A stretch of DNA of 64,000 nt from an uncultured beta proteobacterium (GCA_903848955.1 CAINHS010000007.1:1-64000); one strand, 5' to 3'. Counted from the first letter of the stretch, positions 18,260 through 29,175 are shown. The notes: generated by a model from the letters alone, not told the origin. Program-made: numbers and translations.

Positions 18260-19329
18260 CCGGCGCTGCGCTTGTCCAGAGCGCGCAGCTTGGTCAATAT
18301 GCCGCCGGCAATGTCGCCAAGGCTGGCGATTTCGTCCAGCGCGCCGATTTCCGCCGCCTCTCTCGGCATTCCGTACACAACGCAGGAGGCCTGATCCTGG
18401 CCGATATTCCAGGCCCCGGCCTGGCGCATGGCAAGCAGTCCCTGCGCACCGTCCTTGCCCATGCCGGTAAGTATCACGCCCAGACCGTTTTGCCCGACCT
18501 GCTCGGCCATCGAGCGGAACAGCACATCGGCGGCCGGCCGGTGACGATTTACCGGCTCGTCCTGCGACAAGTCCAGAACGAAGCCGCCGCCGCTTTTTCT
18601 CACCCGCATGTGCGAATGACCGGGCGCCAGATAGGCCGTGCCGGGCTGCAGTCGCTCGCCGCCCTGGGCCTCGATCACGGTCAGGCGCGACAGGCTGTCG
18701 AGGCGACGGGCAAAAGACGGCGTGAAGGTATCAGGCATGTGCTGCACCATGACTATCGGCGGCATTTCTCCCGGCAGCGCACAAAGCACTTCCTTGATTG
18801 CCTCGGTGCCACCTGTCGAAGCGCCGATCGCTATCACCTTCTCGGCCAGCAGACGCGGCGAGAAGCCGCCCTTGAGTTGTGCCAGAGCCGGCGCCGACGG
18901 TTGCGCCACGCTGCGTCCTGCCGACTTCAGGCGTGCGCTGCTCGCCGCACGGATCTTTTCGCGGATTTCGTCGGCATAATCCTGCAGCATTGAAATATTT
19001 TCCGCGCGCGGCTTGGCCAGGTAGTCGACGGCGCCGAGTTCCAGTGCCTTCAGGGTGACTTCAGAGCCGGCTGCGGTAAAAGAGGAAATCATGATCACCG
19101 GCATGGGTCGCAGGCGCATCAGCCGATCGAGGAAATCGAGGCCGTCCATGCGCGGCATTTCGACATCGAGAGTCAGCACATCGGGGTTGAGCGTCTTGAT
19201 CATCTCGCGCGCGGCGATGGGATCGGGCGCCACGCCGACCACCTCAAGATCGGGCGCGCCATTGATGATTTCGGTCAACAGCGCCCGCATCAGCGCGGAA
19301 TCGTCAACGATAAGAACCTTGATGGGCAT
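18253..19329 (-). CDS. cheB: protein-glutamate methylesterase CheB
   Basis: Receiver domain plus IAIGASTGGTEAIKEVL, VQHMPDTFTPSFARRLD, GMGKDGAQGLLAMRQAGA. Confidence 0.97.
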   Translation of the reverse strand: MPIKVLIVDDSALMRALLTEIINGAPDLEVVGVAPDPIAAREMIKTLNPDVLTLDVEMPRMDGLDFLDRLMRLRPMPVIMISSFTAAGSEVTLKALELGAVDYLAKPRAENISMLQDYADEIREKIRAASSARLKSAGRSVAQPSAPALAQLKGGFSPRLLAEKVIAIGASTGGTEAIKEVLCALPGEMPPIVMVQHMPDTFTPSFARRLDSLSRLTVIEAQGGERLQPGTAYLAPGHSHMRVRKSGGGFVLDLSQDEPVNRHRPAADVLFRSMAEQVGQNGLGVILTGMGKDGAQGLLAMRQAGAWNIGQDQASCVVYGMPREAAEIGALDEIASLGDIAGGILTKLRALDKRSAGA

Positions 19330-19337
19330 GAATTCCT

Positions 19338-19946
19338 CTAGAACAGTTCGATGTCGCCGGATACCGGTGCCTCGGTGAGGCGGTCGGCATACTCCCTTTC
19401 GCGACGCAGCAGGGTGTCGTTGTGCATCCGCGTCAACTTCTTCACCAGGACGCGACCGGTGCTCGGAAAGAAGTAAACCTTGCGCGGATGAACGTCGAGC
19501 AGATCCTGCGCGGACACGAAAATCCCTTCGGTGCGCAAGAAATCAAGCACGAAGCTGGAATTGCGTTCGCCGACATTCGAGCTGGAAAGACTGGCCATCA
19601 CCCTGCCGCCGCCGAACACCTTGGCCTCCAGACTGCCGCGACGGGCGCCCAGCTTGAGCAGATGGTTGATCAGGAGTTCCATGGCGTAGGTGCCGTAACG
19701 TGCCGAGGCCGAATTGGGAGACTTCTCCGCCGAATCTGCCAGCATGAAATGATTCAGGCCGCCGATGCCTTTCTCGCGGTCGCGAATACAGGCGGAAACA
19801 CAGGAACCGAGCACCGTTACCAGCAGCATATCGGTGGTCGTCACAAAATATTCGCCTGGCAGCACCTTGACGGCTTCGGCGCCGAAGGTCGGGTCAAAGT
19901 AGCGGTTGCCCGCCAGATGCTCGACGTATGCCGCTTCCATGGTCAC
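19338..19946 (-). CDS. cheD: chemoreceptor glutamine deamidase CheD
   Basis: VTVLGSCVSACIRDREKGIGGLNHFMLAD and KVFGGGRVM motifs. Confidence 0.95.
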   Translation of the reverse strand: MTMEAAYVEHLAGNRYFDPTFGAEAVKVLPGEYFVTTTDMLLVTVLGSCVSACIRDREKGIGGLNHFMLADSAEKSPNSASARYGTYAMELLINHLLKLGARRGSLEAKVFGGGRVMASLSSSNVGERNSSFVLDFLRTEGIFVSAQDLLDVHPRKVYFFPSTGRVLVKKLTRMHNDTLLRREREYADRLTEAPVSGDIELF

Positions 19947-20794
19947 GCTTTTAGCACCGGCGCCGACGCCGGCCTGTCGGCCCGCTCATATACCGTACGT
20001 CCCAGGGAACGGAACAGGTCGGCGGCATGCAGAAAACTTTCGGAATGGCCGGCAAACAACAGACCGTCTTCGCGCAGCAAAGGGACGAATTTCTTGAGGA
20101 TCGCGTATTGCGTCGGCTTGTCGAAATAGATCATCACGTTGCGGCAGAACATGACGTCGAAGGGGCCTTGCAGCGGCAGGCGCGCATCGAGCAGGTTGAT
20201 GCGGGTGAAACTGAGCAGTTTCTGCAGTTCCGGCCGCACCCTGACGTAGCCCGCCTGAGCGCCGCTGCCCTTGAGGAAGAAGCGGCGCAAGCGGTCGGCA
20301 CTGAGCTTTTCCACCCGCTCCATCGGATAGACACCCTTTTCTGCCGTGGCCAGAACGTTGGTATCGATGTCGCTGGCGACGATCGATAGCGGTGGCGTCA
20401 AGCTGTCGAAGGCCTCGCAGGCAGTCATGGCAAGGGTATAGGGCTCCTCGCCGGTCGATGCTGCCGAACACCAGATGCGCAGCGGACGATGTTTCAGCTC
20501 GCGCAGATGGCGGATCAGGATATCGAAGTGATGCGCCTCGCGAAAGAAAGAAGTGAGATTGGTCGTCAGCGAATTGACGAAGGTCTCCCACTCCGTTTCA
20601 TCATTCGATTCGAGGTGTGCCAGATATTGTTCGAAGGTGCTGTAGCCGAGCGCCCGCAGACGCCGCGCAAGCCGGCTATAAACCATGTCCTGCTTGATCG
20701 GCGCCAGCGATATGCCGGCGTGTTTGTAGATCAGCGTGCGCACCCGCTCGAAATCGGCGGCGGTAAAGTGAAATTCGCGGTCGCGCGGTTCCAT
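19943..20794 (-). CDS. cheR: chemotaxis methyltransferase CheR
   Basis: LTTNLTSFFREAHHF, IWCSAASTGEEPYTLAMT, DVMFCRNVMIYFDKPTQ. Confidence 0.97.
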   Translation of the reverse strand: MEPRDREFHFTAADFERVRTLIYKHAGISLAPIKQDMVYSRLARRLRALGYSTFEQYLAHLESNDETEWETFVNSLTTNLTSFFREAHHFDILIRHLRELKHRPLRIWCSAASTGEEPYTLAMTACEAFDSLTPPLSIVASDIDTNVLATAEKGVYPMERVEKLSADRLRRFFLKGSGAQAGYVRVRPELQKLLSFTRINLLDARLPLQGPFDVMFCRNVMIYFDKPTQYAILKKFVPLLREDGLLFAGHSESFLHAADLFRSLGRTVYERADRPASAPVLKA

Positions 20795-20892
20795 TGGTTA
20801 TATTTTTTCAGCAAAGTTCAGGTCGATAGCCGCCTGTCCAGGCTTCCTTGGAAGCCTGGCGCGGAAGTTCATTGCGGTTGTGCCGGCCAGAG

Positions 20893-23718
20893 TCAAAACT
20901 CCTCCCATTGTTCGCCGGCATCGGCAAGATGGGGCGGGGCCTTCTTCGCGCCGGACGGCCTGGCCGCCGGACGGGCGGCCGTCAGTTGCCGTGGCGTGGC
21001 GTCGCGTAGCGCCGGCGTCGGCAACATCCTGCCGCCACCCTCTGCCAGCTTGAACATGCTCACCGTCTGCACCAGGCCGCGCGCCTGTTCTTCCAGGCTC
21101 TCCGCCGCCGCCGCCGCTTCTTCCACCAGCGCCGCGTTCTGCTGCGTCACTTCGTCCATCTGGCTTACCGCCTGCGTCGTCTGCTCGATGCCGGAGCTTT
21201 GCTCGCGGCTGGCGCTGGCGATTTCGGTCACCAGGCTCGCCACCTGCTGGAAGCTGGTGACGACTTCGTCCATCGTGCTTCCCGCCTGCTGCACCAGCCT
21301 GGCGCCGGACTCCACCTTGTCAACCGACTCGGCGATCAGCGCCTTGATCTCCTTCGCCGCGGTCGCGCTTCTCTGCGCCAGGTTGCGCACTTCCGTCGCC
21401 ACCACCGCGAAGCCCCGTCCCTGTTCGCCTGCCCGCGCCGCTTCCACCGCGGCGTTCAGCGCCAGGATGTTGGTCTGGAAGGCGATGCTGTCGATGACGC
21501 CGATGATGTCCGAGATCTTCTTCGAACTGGCCTGGATCTCGCCCATGGTGACGACCACTTCCTTCACCACTTGTCCGCCCTTGACTACCCCTGCGTTCGA
21601 GGTCTTGGCCAGTTCGTTGGCCTGCCTGGCGTTCTCCGCGTTCTGCTTGACCGTGGCATTGAGTTGCTCCATCGACGACGACGTCTGTTCGAGGCTGCTC
21701 GCCTGCTCTTCGGTGCGGCTCGACAGATCCTGATTGCCGGCGGCGATTTCCTGCGAGGCGGTGTTGATCGCTTCGGTGGCTTCCTTGATGCGCCCCACGA
21801 CTTCGCGCAAACGCTCGATGGTGGTGTTGGTGTCGTCTTTCAACTGGCCGAAGATGCCTTGATAGTCGGCGTCGATCTTCTGCGTCAGATCACCCGCCGC
21901 CACCAGCTGCAGCACCCGTGCCACATCCGTCAGACCGGTCTGGGTTACCTCGGACAACTGGTTGAGGCCCTCGGACAACTGACGGAAGAATCCTTCCTTC
22001 CCGTCCAGGCTCAGCCGCGTCACAAAGTCGCCGCGCAGCGCACCATCGACGATGTTCGCCACTTCCTTCTCGACCAGCACTTCGCCGGTACGATCCAGCC
22101 ACTCGGCCACGGCACCGAGGCGATCATTGCGTGCATTGATGACCGGGCTCGCCGTCACCCGCAGGTAGCGGCCGCCGATTTCGAGGTTGGCAACGTAGGT
22201 GCTGCTGAAGGTGGCCAGCAGCTTGGCCTGGTGCGCCGGATTCTTGTGGAAGGTATCGATGTTCACCCCCATCATCTTTTCCGCATCGAAACCCGGCAAC
22301 TGCTGGCGGATCGCCGCTTCGGCACCCTTGAGGATCTTCTGCACCGACTTGTTGGCGTAGATGATGGTGCGGTCGTTGTTGGCGATCATCACGCCGGTGC
22401 TGACGTTGTCCAGGGCGATCTTGATGCGCAGGTTCTCGTCGGAAACGCGTGCCGCCTCGGCGACGTCGAAACCGAGCTTGGTCTGCATGGCTTCAAGGCG
22501 TTGCAGGAACTTTCCGGTCTCATCGTTTCTGGTGATGTCGATGAAATTCCCGTACAGGCCCTGGCTGATCTTCATGAAAATATCGGCAGCCTCGCTCAGG
22601 GGCCGGGTAATGGCCCGGATCAGAATCACTGCGGCACTTGCCGCCAGCAGCAGGCCGGCAGCTATCAGTGCGATCGCCGTATTGCGGCTGGCTTCATAGC
22701 GCGCGGTGGCCTCGGAAAATTCATGCCGGGCGCTCTCTATATGGAATTTTCTCAGGTTATTGACGTGCTCGACCACCTTGCCGTTGAGGGGCTCGGTCTT
22801 CTCGAGGAAGATCTTGCGCGCCTCGTCGACCTTGCCGGCCTTGAGCTGCTCCAAGACCGCCAGGAGACCCTCCCTGACGAAGTTGCCGCGATCGACGGCA
22901 AACCGCTCGAAGACCTGCTTCTGCTCGGGGGCGGTCATGCGCGCCTTGTATTCCTCGGCAGCCTTGCTGATTGCCGCAATATTGGCGGTGATTTCCTCGG
23001 ATTTCCTGGCCACGTTTTCCGCTGTCGGATCCAATAACGCGCCTTCGGTCAGGATGCGGTTGCGCAACACCGTGCGGTTGATGCCGGTGACGTCGGCAAG
23101 GCCGACCATATGCAGTTCATACACATCGCGCAAACCGTCGTTGGCCTTGCTCATGCCGATCAGGCCAATCACACCAATCGCCACCAGCATCACCGACAGC
23201 AGCATCAAGGCCCAGCTCAGCTTGCTCTTGATGCTCATGTCGGCAAATTTCCGGCCGAAGCCGGCGCCGGAGACCGCGCGCCCGAGTTCGATGCGCATGC
23301 CACCCGCCTTGTTCTCGCGGAACCGGCGATAAACCGCCTCGGTGGCATCTATCTGCTGGCGGCCGGGTTTCTTGCGCACCGACATATAGCCGACCAGTTG
23401 ATTGTTTTCGTAGAGCGGCGTGGCGTGGGCTTCGACCCAATAAAAATCCCCGTTCTTGCAACGGTTCTTGACCATGCCGATCCACGGCCGGCCGGCCTTC
23501 AAGGTATTCCAGAGATCGGCAAAGGCTTCCACGGGCATGTCCGGGTGCCGCACGATGTTGTGCGGCTGACCCATCAGTTCGGCTTCGGTGAAGCCGCTAA
23601 CGTCGAGAAAGTCCCTGTTGATGTAAGTAATCTGGCCTTTGAGGTCAGTCTTGGAAACGATCATCTGATCGTCGCGGAGGATGATTTCGTTTTGGCTGAC
23701 GGGCAGGTTAGTTCTCAT
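20893..23718 (-). CDS. methyl-accepting chemotaxis protein, Aer-type PAS + 4HB + HAMP + second PAS + signalling domain
   Basis: [29 protein letters not shown] (Aer-PAS), two TM segments, second PAS-like region, [28 protein letters not shown] hairpin tip, C-terminal WEEF. Confidence 0.94.
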   Translation of the reverse strand: MRTNLPVSQNEIILRDDQMIVSKTDLKGQITYINRDFLDVSGFTEAELMGQPHNIVRHPDMPVEAFADLWNTLKAGRPWIGMVKNRCKNGDFYWVEAHATPLYENNQLVGYMSVRKKPGRQQIDATEAVYRRFRENKAGGMRIELGRAVSGAGFGRKFADMSIKSKLSWALMLLSVMLVAIGVIGLIGMSKANDGLRDVYELHMVGLADVTGINRTVLRNRILTEGALLDPTAENVARKSEEITANIAAISKAAEEYKARMTAPEQKQVFERFAVDRGNFVREGLLAVLEQLKAGKVDEARKIFLEKTEPLNGKVVEHVNNLRKFHIESARHEFSEATARYEASRNTAIALIAAGLLLAASAAVILIRAITRPLSEAADIFMKISQGLYGNFIDITRNDETGKFLQRLEAMQTKLGFDVAEAARVSDENLRIKIALDNVSTGVMIANNDRTIIYANKSVQKILKGAEAAIRQQLPGFDAEKMMGVNIDTFHKNPAHQAKLLATFSSTYVANLEIGGRYLRVTASPVINARNDRLGAVAEWLDRTGEVLVEKEVANIVDGALRGDFVTRLSLDGKEGFFRQLSEGLNQLSEVTQTGLTDVARVLQLVAAGDLTQKIDADYQGIFGQLKDDTNTTIERLREVVGRIKEATEAINTASQEIAAGNQDLSSRTEEQASSLEQTSSSMEQLNATVKQNAENARQANELAKTSNAGVVKGGQVVKEVVVTMGEIQASSKKISDIIGVIDSIAFQTNILALNAAVEAARAGEQGRGFAVVATEVRNLAQRSATAAKEIKALIAESVDKVESGARLVQQAGSTMDEVVTSFQQVASLVTEIASASREQSSGIEQTTQAVSQMDEVTQQNAALVEEAAAAAESLEEQARGLVQTVSMFKLAEGGGRMLPTPALRDATPRQLTAARPAARPSGAKKAPPHLADAGEQWEEF

Positions 23719-23761
23719 TATTTTCGGCTCCGCGGAAGATGCTGGCTGGTTGGGGGCGAAC

Positions 23762-24274
23762 TTATTGCGCGTTCTGTGCGGCGTCGACCAGGGCCATCTC
23801 CTGGGAAAGCATCAGACGCTCGATATCGACCACGATCAGCATCCGCTCATCGAGCGTGCACAGACCGTTGATGTAGCGGGTATCGACCGTGGCGGCAAAC
23901 TCGGGTGCGGGACGTATGTTCTCCCGGCGCAGCATGATCACATCAGACACGCTATCGACCACGATGCCTACCACGCGCGAGCCGATGTTGAGAATGATGA
24001 CGACGGTAAAAGGGGTGTATTCGGCCTTGCCGACATTGAACTTGATGCGCAGGTCGACAACCGGCACGATGATGCCGCGCAGGTTGATCACGCCCTTGAG
24101 GAAGTCGGGGGCATTGGCGATGGTGGTGGGCGCCTCATAGCCGCGGATTTCCTGCACCTTGAGGATGTCTATCGCGTACTCCTCCGGCCCCAGGGTGTAG
24201 GTCAGATATTCCTCGGCATAGCCGCCTTCTTCGGCAGAATCCCTGCCCTTGGCCGCATGTTCGTGAACCATCAT
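23762..24274 (-). CDS. cheW: chemotaxis coupling protein CheW
   Basis: [55 protein letters not shown]. Confidence 0.97.
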   Translation of the reverse strand: MMVHEHAAKGRDSAEEGGYAEEYLTYTLGPEEYAIDILKVQEIRGYEAPTTIANAPDFLKGVINLRGIIVPVVDLRIKFNVGKAEYTPFTVVIILNIGSRVVGIVVDSVSDVIMLRRENIRPAPEFAATVDTRYINGLCTLDERMLIVVDIERLMLSQEMALVDAAQNAQ

Positions 24275-24307
24275 TTGCTCCTCGCTCCCCTGGTCGCCCG
24301 GTTTGTT

Positions 24308-26563
24308 TCAGTCGGCCGCAGGCAGGGCGCTTTTCGCCATCTGCACCAGCGCCACCACATCGAGAATCAGTGCGACGTGGCCGTCGCCCATGATCGTCGC
24401 ACCCGATATCCCGGGAACCTTGCGGTAATTTGATTCCAGACTCTTGATCACCACCTGATGCTGGCCAAGCAGCGCATCGATAAACAGCGCGGCCTTTGCA
24501 CCGTCGGCTTCGAGCACCACCATGATCCCCTGATCGAGCCGCGTAACGGTGCCGGGAATCCCGAACACCTCATACAAGGCCACCACCGGCAGGTATTCGC
24601 CGCGCACCTGGATCAGCCGCGCGACACCCGAAACGCTCTTGATCATTGCCGGCTCTGCCTGCAGCGATTCGATGACATAGCCGAGCGGGATAATGTAGGT
24701 TTCCTTGCCCGCGGCCACCGACATGCCGTCGAGGATCGCCAGCGTCAGCGGCAGGCGCACGGTCATGCGGGTACCGATGCCGGTCATCGACTCGATCTCG
24801 ACCCGGCCGCCCATGGCAGTGATGTTGCGCTTGACCACATCCATGCCGACGCCGCGCCCGGAAACTTCGGTGACCACGTCCGCGGTGGAGAATCCCGGCT
24901 CGAATATCAGCAGCCAGACCTCGCTGTCGCTCATCTGCTCATGCGCGGCCAGGCCTTTTTCGCGGGCCTTGGCGAGAATCCTCTGGCGGTTGAGCCCGGC
25001 GCCGTCGTCACCCACCTCGATGACGATGTTGCCGCTTTGATGATAGGCCTTGAGCGTGATGGTTCCGCTCGGCGACTTGCCGCGGGCGACGCGGTCGTCG
25101 GGCATTTCGACGCCATGGTCGAGGCTGTTGCGCACCAGGTGGGTCAGCGGATCGCTGATGCGCTCTATCAGGCTCTTGTCGAGTTCGGTACCTTCGCCGA
25201 TGGTCTTGAGCTCGATCTGCTTTCCCAGCTTCTGGGCAAGATCGCGCACCACGCGCGGGAAGCGCGAGAACACCACCGAGATCGGCATCATGCGGATCGA
25301 CATCACCGATTCCTGCATGTCGCGCGTGTTGCGCTCCAACTGGGCCAGGCCATTGTGCAGACGCTCGAACTCGACCGGATCGAGAGCGGAAGCAGACTGC
25401 GCCAGCATGGCCTGGGTGATGACCAGTTCGCCGATCAGATTGATCAACTGATCGACCTTGTCGACATCGACGCGGATCGAGGTGTCGCCGCCGCTGGTTC
25501 GCGGCGCAACACGCCGCTCGGCCGGGGCCTTGGCCGCTGCCGCTGGTTCCGCAACTGCGGCAACGGCCGCAGGCGACGTGCTGACTGCAGCGGAGGCGGC
25601 CGCCGGCACATCGACGAAGAAACCAAAACCGTCGCCTTCGCTTGCCGCCACGGCAACCGGCGCTGGCGACGGCGCCACGGCAGTCGCCGCGGATGCGGGC
25701 AGGTCGACAAAAAATCCGTAGGAATCGTCGCTCGCGGGCGCTGCGACTTGCGCCGCTTCCGGCATAGCCGCGGGCGCATCGCTGAAGAGGCCCCAGGAAT
25801 CATCCGGGTCTTCCCTGGCGCTGAGCGGAGCATCGTCGAAGAAGCCATAGGCTGCATTGCTGTCGTCCGCGCCCGGTGCCGTCGCAGCCGCGGTGCCGAT
25901 GCGAATGCTGTCGCTGCGCGCAATGAAGTCGAGCATGCCGCGCACGATCTCCGGATCGGCTTCGGCGGCAATACGCAGGCGCCACGGAACGCCGGGGGCG
26001 CTTGCGCGGTCGATGACCGCAACAGCCCAGCGCTGCGCCAATTCAGCGACAACATTGTCGACCGCCTGAGCACCGGCTTCGGTATCCATGTCGACAACGA
26101 AGCTGACTTCCAGTTCCGCCGCTACCTTCTGCACCTCAACCGGCGCCGCAACGGCGACCGGCGCAGACGACGGCGCACTGACGGTCAGTTCGGAAAGACG
26201 CTTGCACATCGCCGCCACCTGCGCCGGGTCGGCCGCGCCATCGCCGCGATGCGCCGCCAGCAGGTCTTTCAGGACATCGCCGGCATCGAGAAAGGCATCG
26301 ATCATTTCCGGGCGCAGGGCCAGTTCCCCCTTGCGGATGCGATCAAGCAGGTTCTCGAGGACGTGGGTGACTTCGGCCAGATCGGTAAACCCGAAGGTAC
26401 CGGCGGAACCCTTGATCGAATGCGCCGCACGGAAAATGGCATTCAGCTGCTCGGCATCCGGATCGCCGATGTCCAATTCCAGCAACAGGGATTCCATGCT
26501 GTCCAGATGCTCCCGAGACTCCTCGAAGAACACCTGATAGAACTGGCTCATGTCAATCGACAT
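24308..26563 (-). CDS. cheA: chemotaxis histidine kinase CheA
   Basis: Hpt AAHSIKGSAGTFGF, VRNSLDHGVEMP, VSGRGVGMDVVKRNI, C-terminal CheW-like regulatory domain. Confidence 0.97.
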   Translation of the reverse strand: MSIDMSQFYQVFFEESREHLDSMESLLLELDIGDPDAEQLNAIFRAAHSIKGSAGTFGFTDLAEVTHVLENLLDRIRKGELALRPEMIDAFLDAGDVLKDLLAAHRGDGAADPAQVAAMCKRLSELTVSAPSSAPVAVAAPVEVQKVAAELEVSFVVDMDTEAGAQAVDNVVAELAQRWAVAVIDRASAPGVPWRLRIAAEADPEIVRGMLDFIARSDSIRIGTAAATAPGADDSNAAYGFFDDAPLSAREDPDDSWGLFSDAPAAMPEAAQVAAPASDDSYGFFVDLPASAATAVAPSPAPVAVAASEGDGFGFFVDVPAAASAAVSTSPAAVAAVAEPAAAAKAPAERRVAPRTSGGDTSIRVDVDKVDQLINLIGELVITQAMLAQSASALDPVEFERLHNGLAQLERNTRDMQESVMSIRMMPISVVFSRFPRVVRDLAQKLGKQIELKTIGEGTELDKSLIERISDPLTHLVRNSLDHGVEMPDDRVARGKSPSGTITLKAYHQSGNIVIEVGDDGAGLNRQRILAKAREKGLAAHEQMSDSEVWLLIFEPGFSTADVVTEVSGRGVGMDVVKRNITAMGGRVEIESMTGIGTRMTVRLPLTLAILDGMSVAAGKETYIIPLGYVIESLQAEPAMIKSVSGVARLIQVRGEYLPVVALYEVFGIPGTVTRLDQGIMVVLEADGAKAALFIDALLGQHQVVIKSLESNYRKVPGISGATIMGDGHVALILDVVALVQMAKSALPAAD
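25604..25850 (-). repeat. four protein-level repeats of [YWF]G[FL]FxDxP in the CheA linker
   Basis: YGFFDDAP, WGLFSDAP, YGFFVDLP and FGFFVDVP, each preceded by acidic residues. Confidence 0.85.
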
Positions 26564-26590
26564 GGTGCCTCCCGGTCATGCCGCGAGATG

Positions 26591-26956
26591 TTAGCCAATG
26601 ACTTTTTTGACCACTTCGATCAGCTTCTGCGGATCGAAGGGTTTGACCAGCCAGCCGGTGGCGCCCGCGGCCTTGCCTTGCACCTTCATGGCATCGGACG
26701 ACTCGGTGGTCAGCATCAGAACCGGAACGGTCTTGTACTGGGCCAGCGCGCGCAGACTCTTGATCAAGGTCAGTCCGTCCATGCGCGGCATGTTCTGATC
26801 GGTAAGAATCAGATCGAAGCTCCTCGCCTTGGCCTTTTCCAGGCCGTCCATGCCATCGACGGCTTCGACAACGTCATACCCGGAGCTTTTCAGGGTAAAC
26901 GCCACCATCTGGCGAATGGAGGCGGAATCATCGACGGCAAGTATGGATTTGGACAT
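26591..26956 (-). CDS. cheY: chemotaxis response regulator CheY (second copy)
   Basis: KSILAVDDSASIRQMVAFTLKSSGYDVVEAVDGMDGL...DLILTDQNMPRMDGLTLIKSLR...GWLVKPFDPQKL. Confidence 0.95.
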   Translation of the reverse strand: MSKSILAVDDSASIRQMVAFTLKSSGYDVVEAVDGMDGLEKAKARSFDLILTDQNMPRMDGLTLIKSLRALAQYKTVPVLMLTTESSDAMKVQGKAAGATGWLVKPFDPQKLIEVVKKVIG

Positions 26957-26990
26957 GTGGAACTCCCTAAAAGAATGGCGGGCGGCTTAA

Positions 26991-28211
26991 CTAAAAGAGT
27001 TCGACTCCGCCCTGATTCATCTCTGTCTGGCTGACCGGATTGTTAGCCGTGACCTGCGCCATGTCCTTCAGCCGCGCCGACACGCGAAGGGTTTCCGACT
27101 GCATGGATTGCAAGGCCCCGATGGCATCGGGGGTCACCGCGTTGCGCTGCAGCGTCTGCGCCAGTTCGCCCAGATGGCGCGACACATCGTCAATGGCGTC
27201 AACCCGCCGGCCGACATGGCCAAGCAACTGGGACACGATGTCCTGGAACTGCAGCGCGGTAACCGCGCGTCCGACCTGAAGATCCACCTCGTCGGCGATG
27301 CCGCCAAGCTGCCCCAGGGCGATCACCCGCACCTGGTTCTGTTCCTCCATGGTGGCAATGATCTTCTCCACGCTCTGCTTCGACTCGAAAGCGAATGTGA
27401 GGTCCTGACTGGCCATGCGCTGGATAGCCACTTCGGTCTTCTTCACCGTGACCTGCATGTTCTGGATCACCGTGCTGATCTCCTGGCTGAACTGCGTCGT
27501 GCGTCCCGACAGATTGCGCACTTCATCAGCCACCACGGCAAAACCGCGCCCGGCTTCGCCGGCGCGTGCGGCTTCGATGGCGGCATTGAGCGCCAGCAGG
27601 GGGGTCTGTTTGGCGATCGCTCCGATTTCCGAAAGAATCGACTGCACATCCTGCGTCCGCGCTGCAATGCTCTCTGTCAGTTCGACCAGTTCCATCCCCA
27701 GCTTGCTGTTGCCGACGATGCTGTCCACCACCCGCTGCATCACCGCCGAGGTGTCCTTGACGAAATCATCGAAGCGGTTGCTGCTGGTTTCGCTCTCGGC
27801 ACCGGAGGCAACCGATACCGTCACCTCACGCTGGCGACGGGTATGCTCGTGCATGCTCTGGAAGCTCGTCGTCAGGTTGACAATGGCCTCGGACAGCAAG
27901 GCCTGCACCTGCCCGATTTCGCCGCGCGCGACGTCCAGTTGTACCGAAAACTGGCCCGAACACTCCTCCAGCAAACGATGAAACTCATTGAGCAGGGCTT
28001 GCTCCTCGCTCTTCATGCGCTGCCGCTCCCCGGCACCTTTCGCCACGCCCCGACCCGACACGGCGGCAATGGCCTGCCAACCGGCTGCCGCCAGCAGCAG
28101 GGCGCCCCACCCCGACAGCCCGAGGCTGTTGCCCGACACCAATGAGATCGCGCCGCCGGCGAGAAACGTCCAGATCAGGCCGAACCAGAAGGTCTTGTTG
28201 AAAAAATTCAT
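26991..28211 (-). CDS. MCP-like signalling protein with an N-terminal TM hairpin and no evident sensor domain
   Basis: Two adjacent hydrophobic segments, then [47 protein letters not shown]; no visible periplasmic domain. Confidence 0.88.
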   Translation of the reverse strand: MNFFNKTFWFGLIWTFLAGGAISLVSGNSLGLSGWGALLLAAAGWQAIAAVSGRGVAKGAGERQRMKSEEQALLNEFHRLLEECSGQFSVQLDVARGEIGQVQALLSEAIVNLTTSFQSMHEHTRRQREVTVSVASGAESETSSNRFDDFVKDTSAVMQRVVDSIVGNSKLGMELVELTESIAARTQDVQSILSEIGAIAKQTPLLALNAAIEAARAGEAGRGFAVVADEVRNLSGRTTQFSQEISTVIQNMQVTVKKTEVAIQRMASQDLTFAFESKQSVEKIIATMEEQNQVRVIALGQLGGIADEVDLQVGRAVTALQFQDIVSQLLGHVGRRVDAIDDVSRHLGELAQTLQRNAVTPDAIGALQSMQSETLRVSARLKDMAQVTANNPVSQTEMNQGGVELF

Positions 28212-28233
28212 GTCGGTTGCATTCTACTCACAT

Positions 28234-29175
28234 TTATCGGCCTGCCGCAGCGGCAGGAACAGAGAAGCTTTTCGTATCGACATCCTGCGCGGTCTCGACG
28301 TTGATCTGCCGGCCGTCGGCGAGAATCGCCTCCTCGGTGCGCTTGTTCATGACGATGATGCTGATGCGGCGATTATTCGGGCTGTACGGATCCTGCTTGT
28401 CGTAGAGCACTGTTGAAGCGAGGCCGACGACGCGCATGATCTTGGCATCGTCCATGCCGCCGGCCACCATCTCGCGGCGCGAAGCATTGGCGCGATTGGT
28501 CGACAGCTCCCAGTTGCCGAAGCCCCGGTCGCCGCCGGCATAGGGCTGGGCGTCGGTATGGCCGGAAAGGCTGATGCGGTTATCAACCTTGTTCAGTGCC
28601 AGGCCGATTTCCCGCAAAATGACGCGGGTATACGGCTTGACATCGGAGCTGGCCAGATCGAACATCGGGCGGTTCTTTTCGTCCACGATCTGGATGCGCA
28701 GTCCTTCGGTGGTGAGATCAAGCAGCAGCTGGTTCTTGAACTGGCTGAGCGCCGGACTGGCATTTATCAGAGCCTCGAGTTCGCCTTTGAGGCTCTCCAG
28801 CTTGGTCTTTTCCTGTCGCTCGAAATCCTCCTTCAGGCGCTGCAGATTGATGGTCTTCTTCTCCGCCTCGATATCGCCCTTCTTGACCTGGCCGTGTGTC
28901 GCCGTAAGATCCTTGCCGCCTCCGGGAATCAGGGACGAGGAGTCGCCCGATCCCGAGCCGCCGCCCATCGCGACCTTCAGGGGATTCTGAAAGAATTCGG
29001 CGATGCCGTTCAAATCGCCCTGCGAAGTGGAGCCCAACAGCCACATCAGCAGGAAGAAGGCCATCATGGCCGTGACGAAGTCGGCGTAGGCAATCTTCCA
29101 GGCGCCGCCGTGGGCACCGCCACCGCCCTTCTTGATTTTCTTTACGACGATCGGTTGCTGGGTGTCGTCACTCAT
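28234..29175 (-). CDS. motB: flagellar motor protein MotB
   Basis: AHGGAWKIAYADFVTAMMAFFLLMWLLGSTS and OmpA-like LSGHTDAQPY; adjacent to motA. Confidence 0.97.
   Translation of the reverse strand: MSDDTQQPIVVKKIKKGGGGAHGGAWKIAYADFVTAMMAFFLLMWLLGSTSQGDLNGIAEFFQNPLKVAMGGGSGSGDSSSLIPGGGKDLTATHGQVKKGDIEAEKKTINLQRLKEDFERQEKTKLESLKGELEALINASPALSQFKNQLLLDLTTEGLRIQIVDEKNRPMFDLASSDVKPYTRVILREIGLALNKVDNRISLSGHTDAQPYAGGDRGFGNWELSTNRANASRREMVAGGMDDAKIMRVVGLASTVLYDKQDPYSPNNRRISIIVMNKRTEEAILADGRQINVETAQDVDTKSFSVPAAAAGR

Noticed and set aside
21199-23037. 612-aa plus-strand ORF
   Set aside because: Antisense shadow of the MCP gene.
24458-27034. 858-aa plus-strand ORF
   Set aside because: Antisense shadow of cheA and cheY; no recognisable domain.
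28229-28243. Perfect GCCGATAA on the minus strand just upstream of the MCP-like gene, resembling a sigma28 -10
   Set aside because: It is the last codons and stop of motB (GGC CGA TAA), and no TAAAGTTT-like -35 lies 11 nt upstream.
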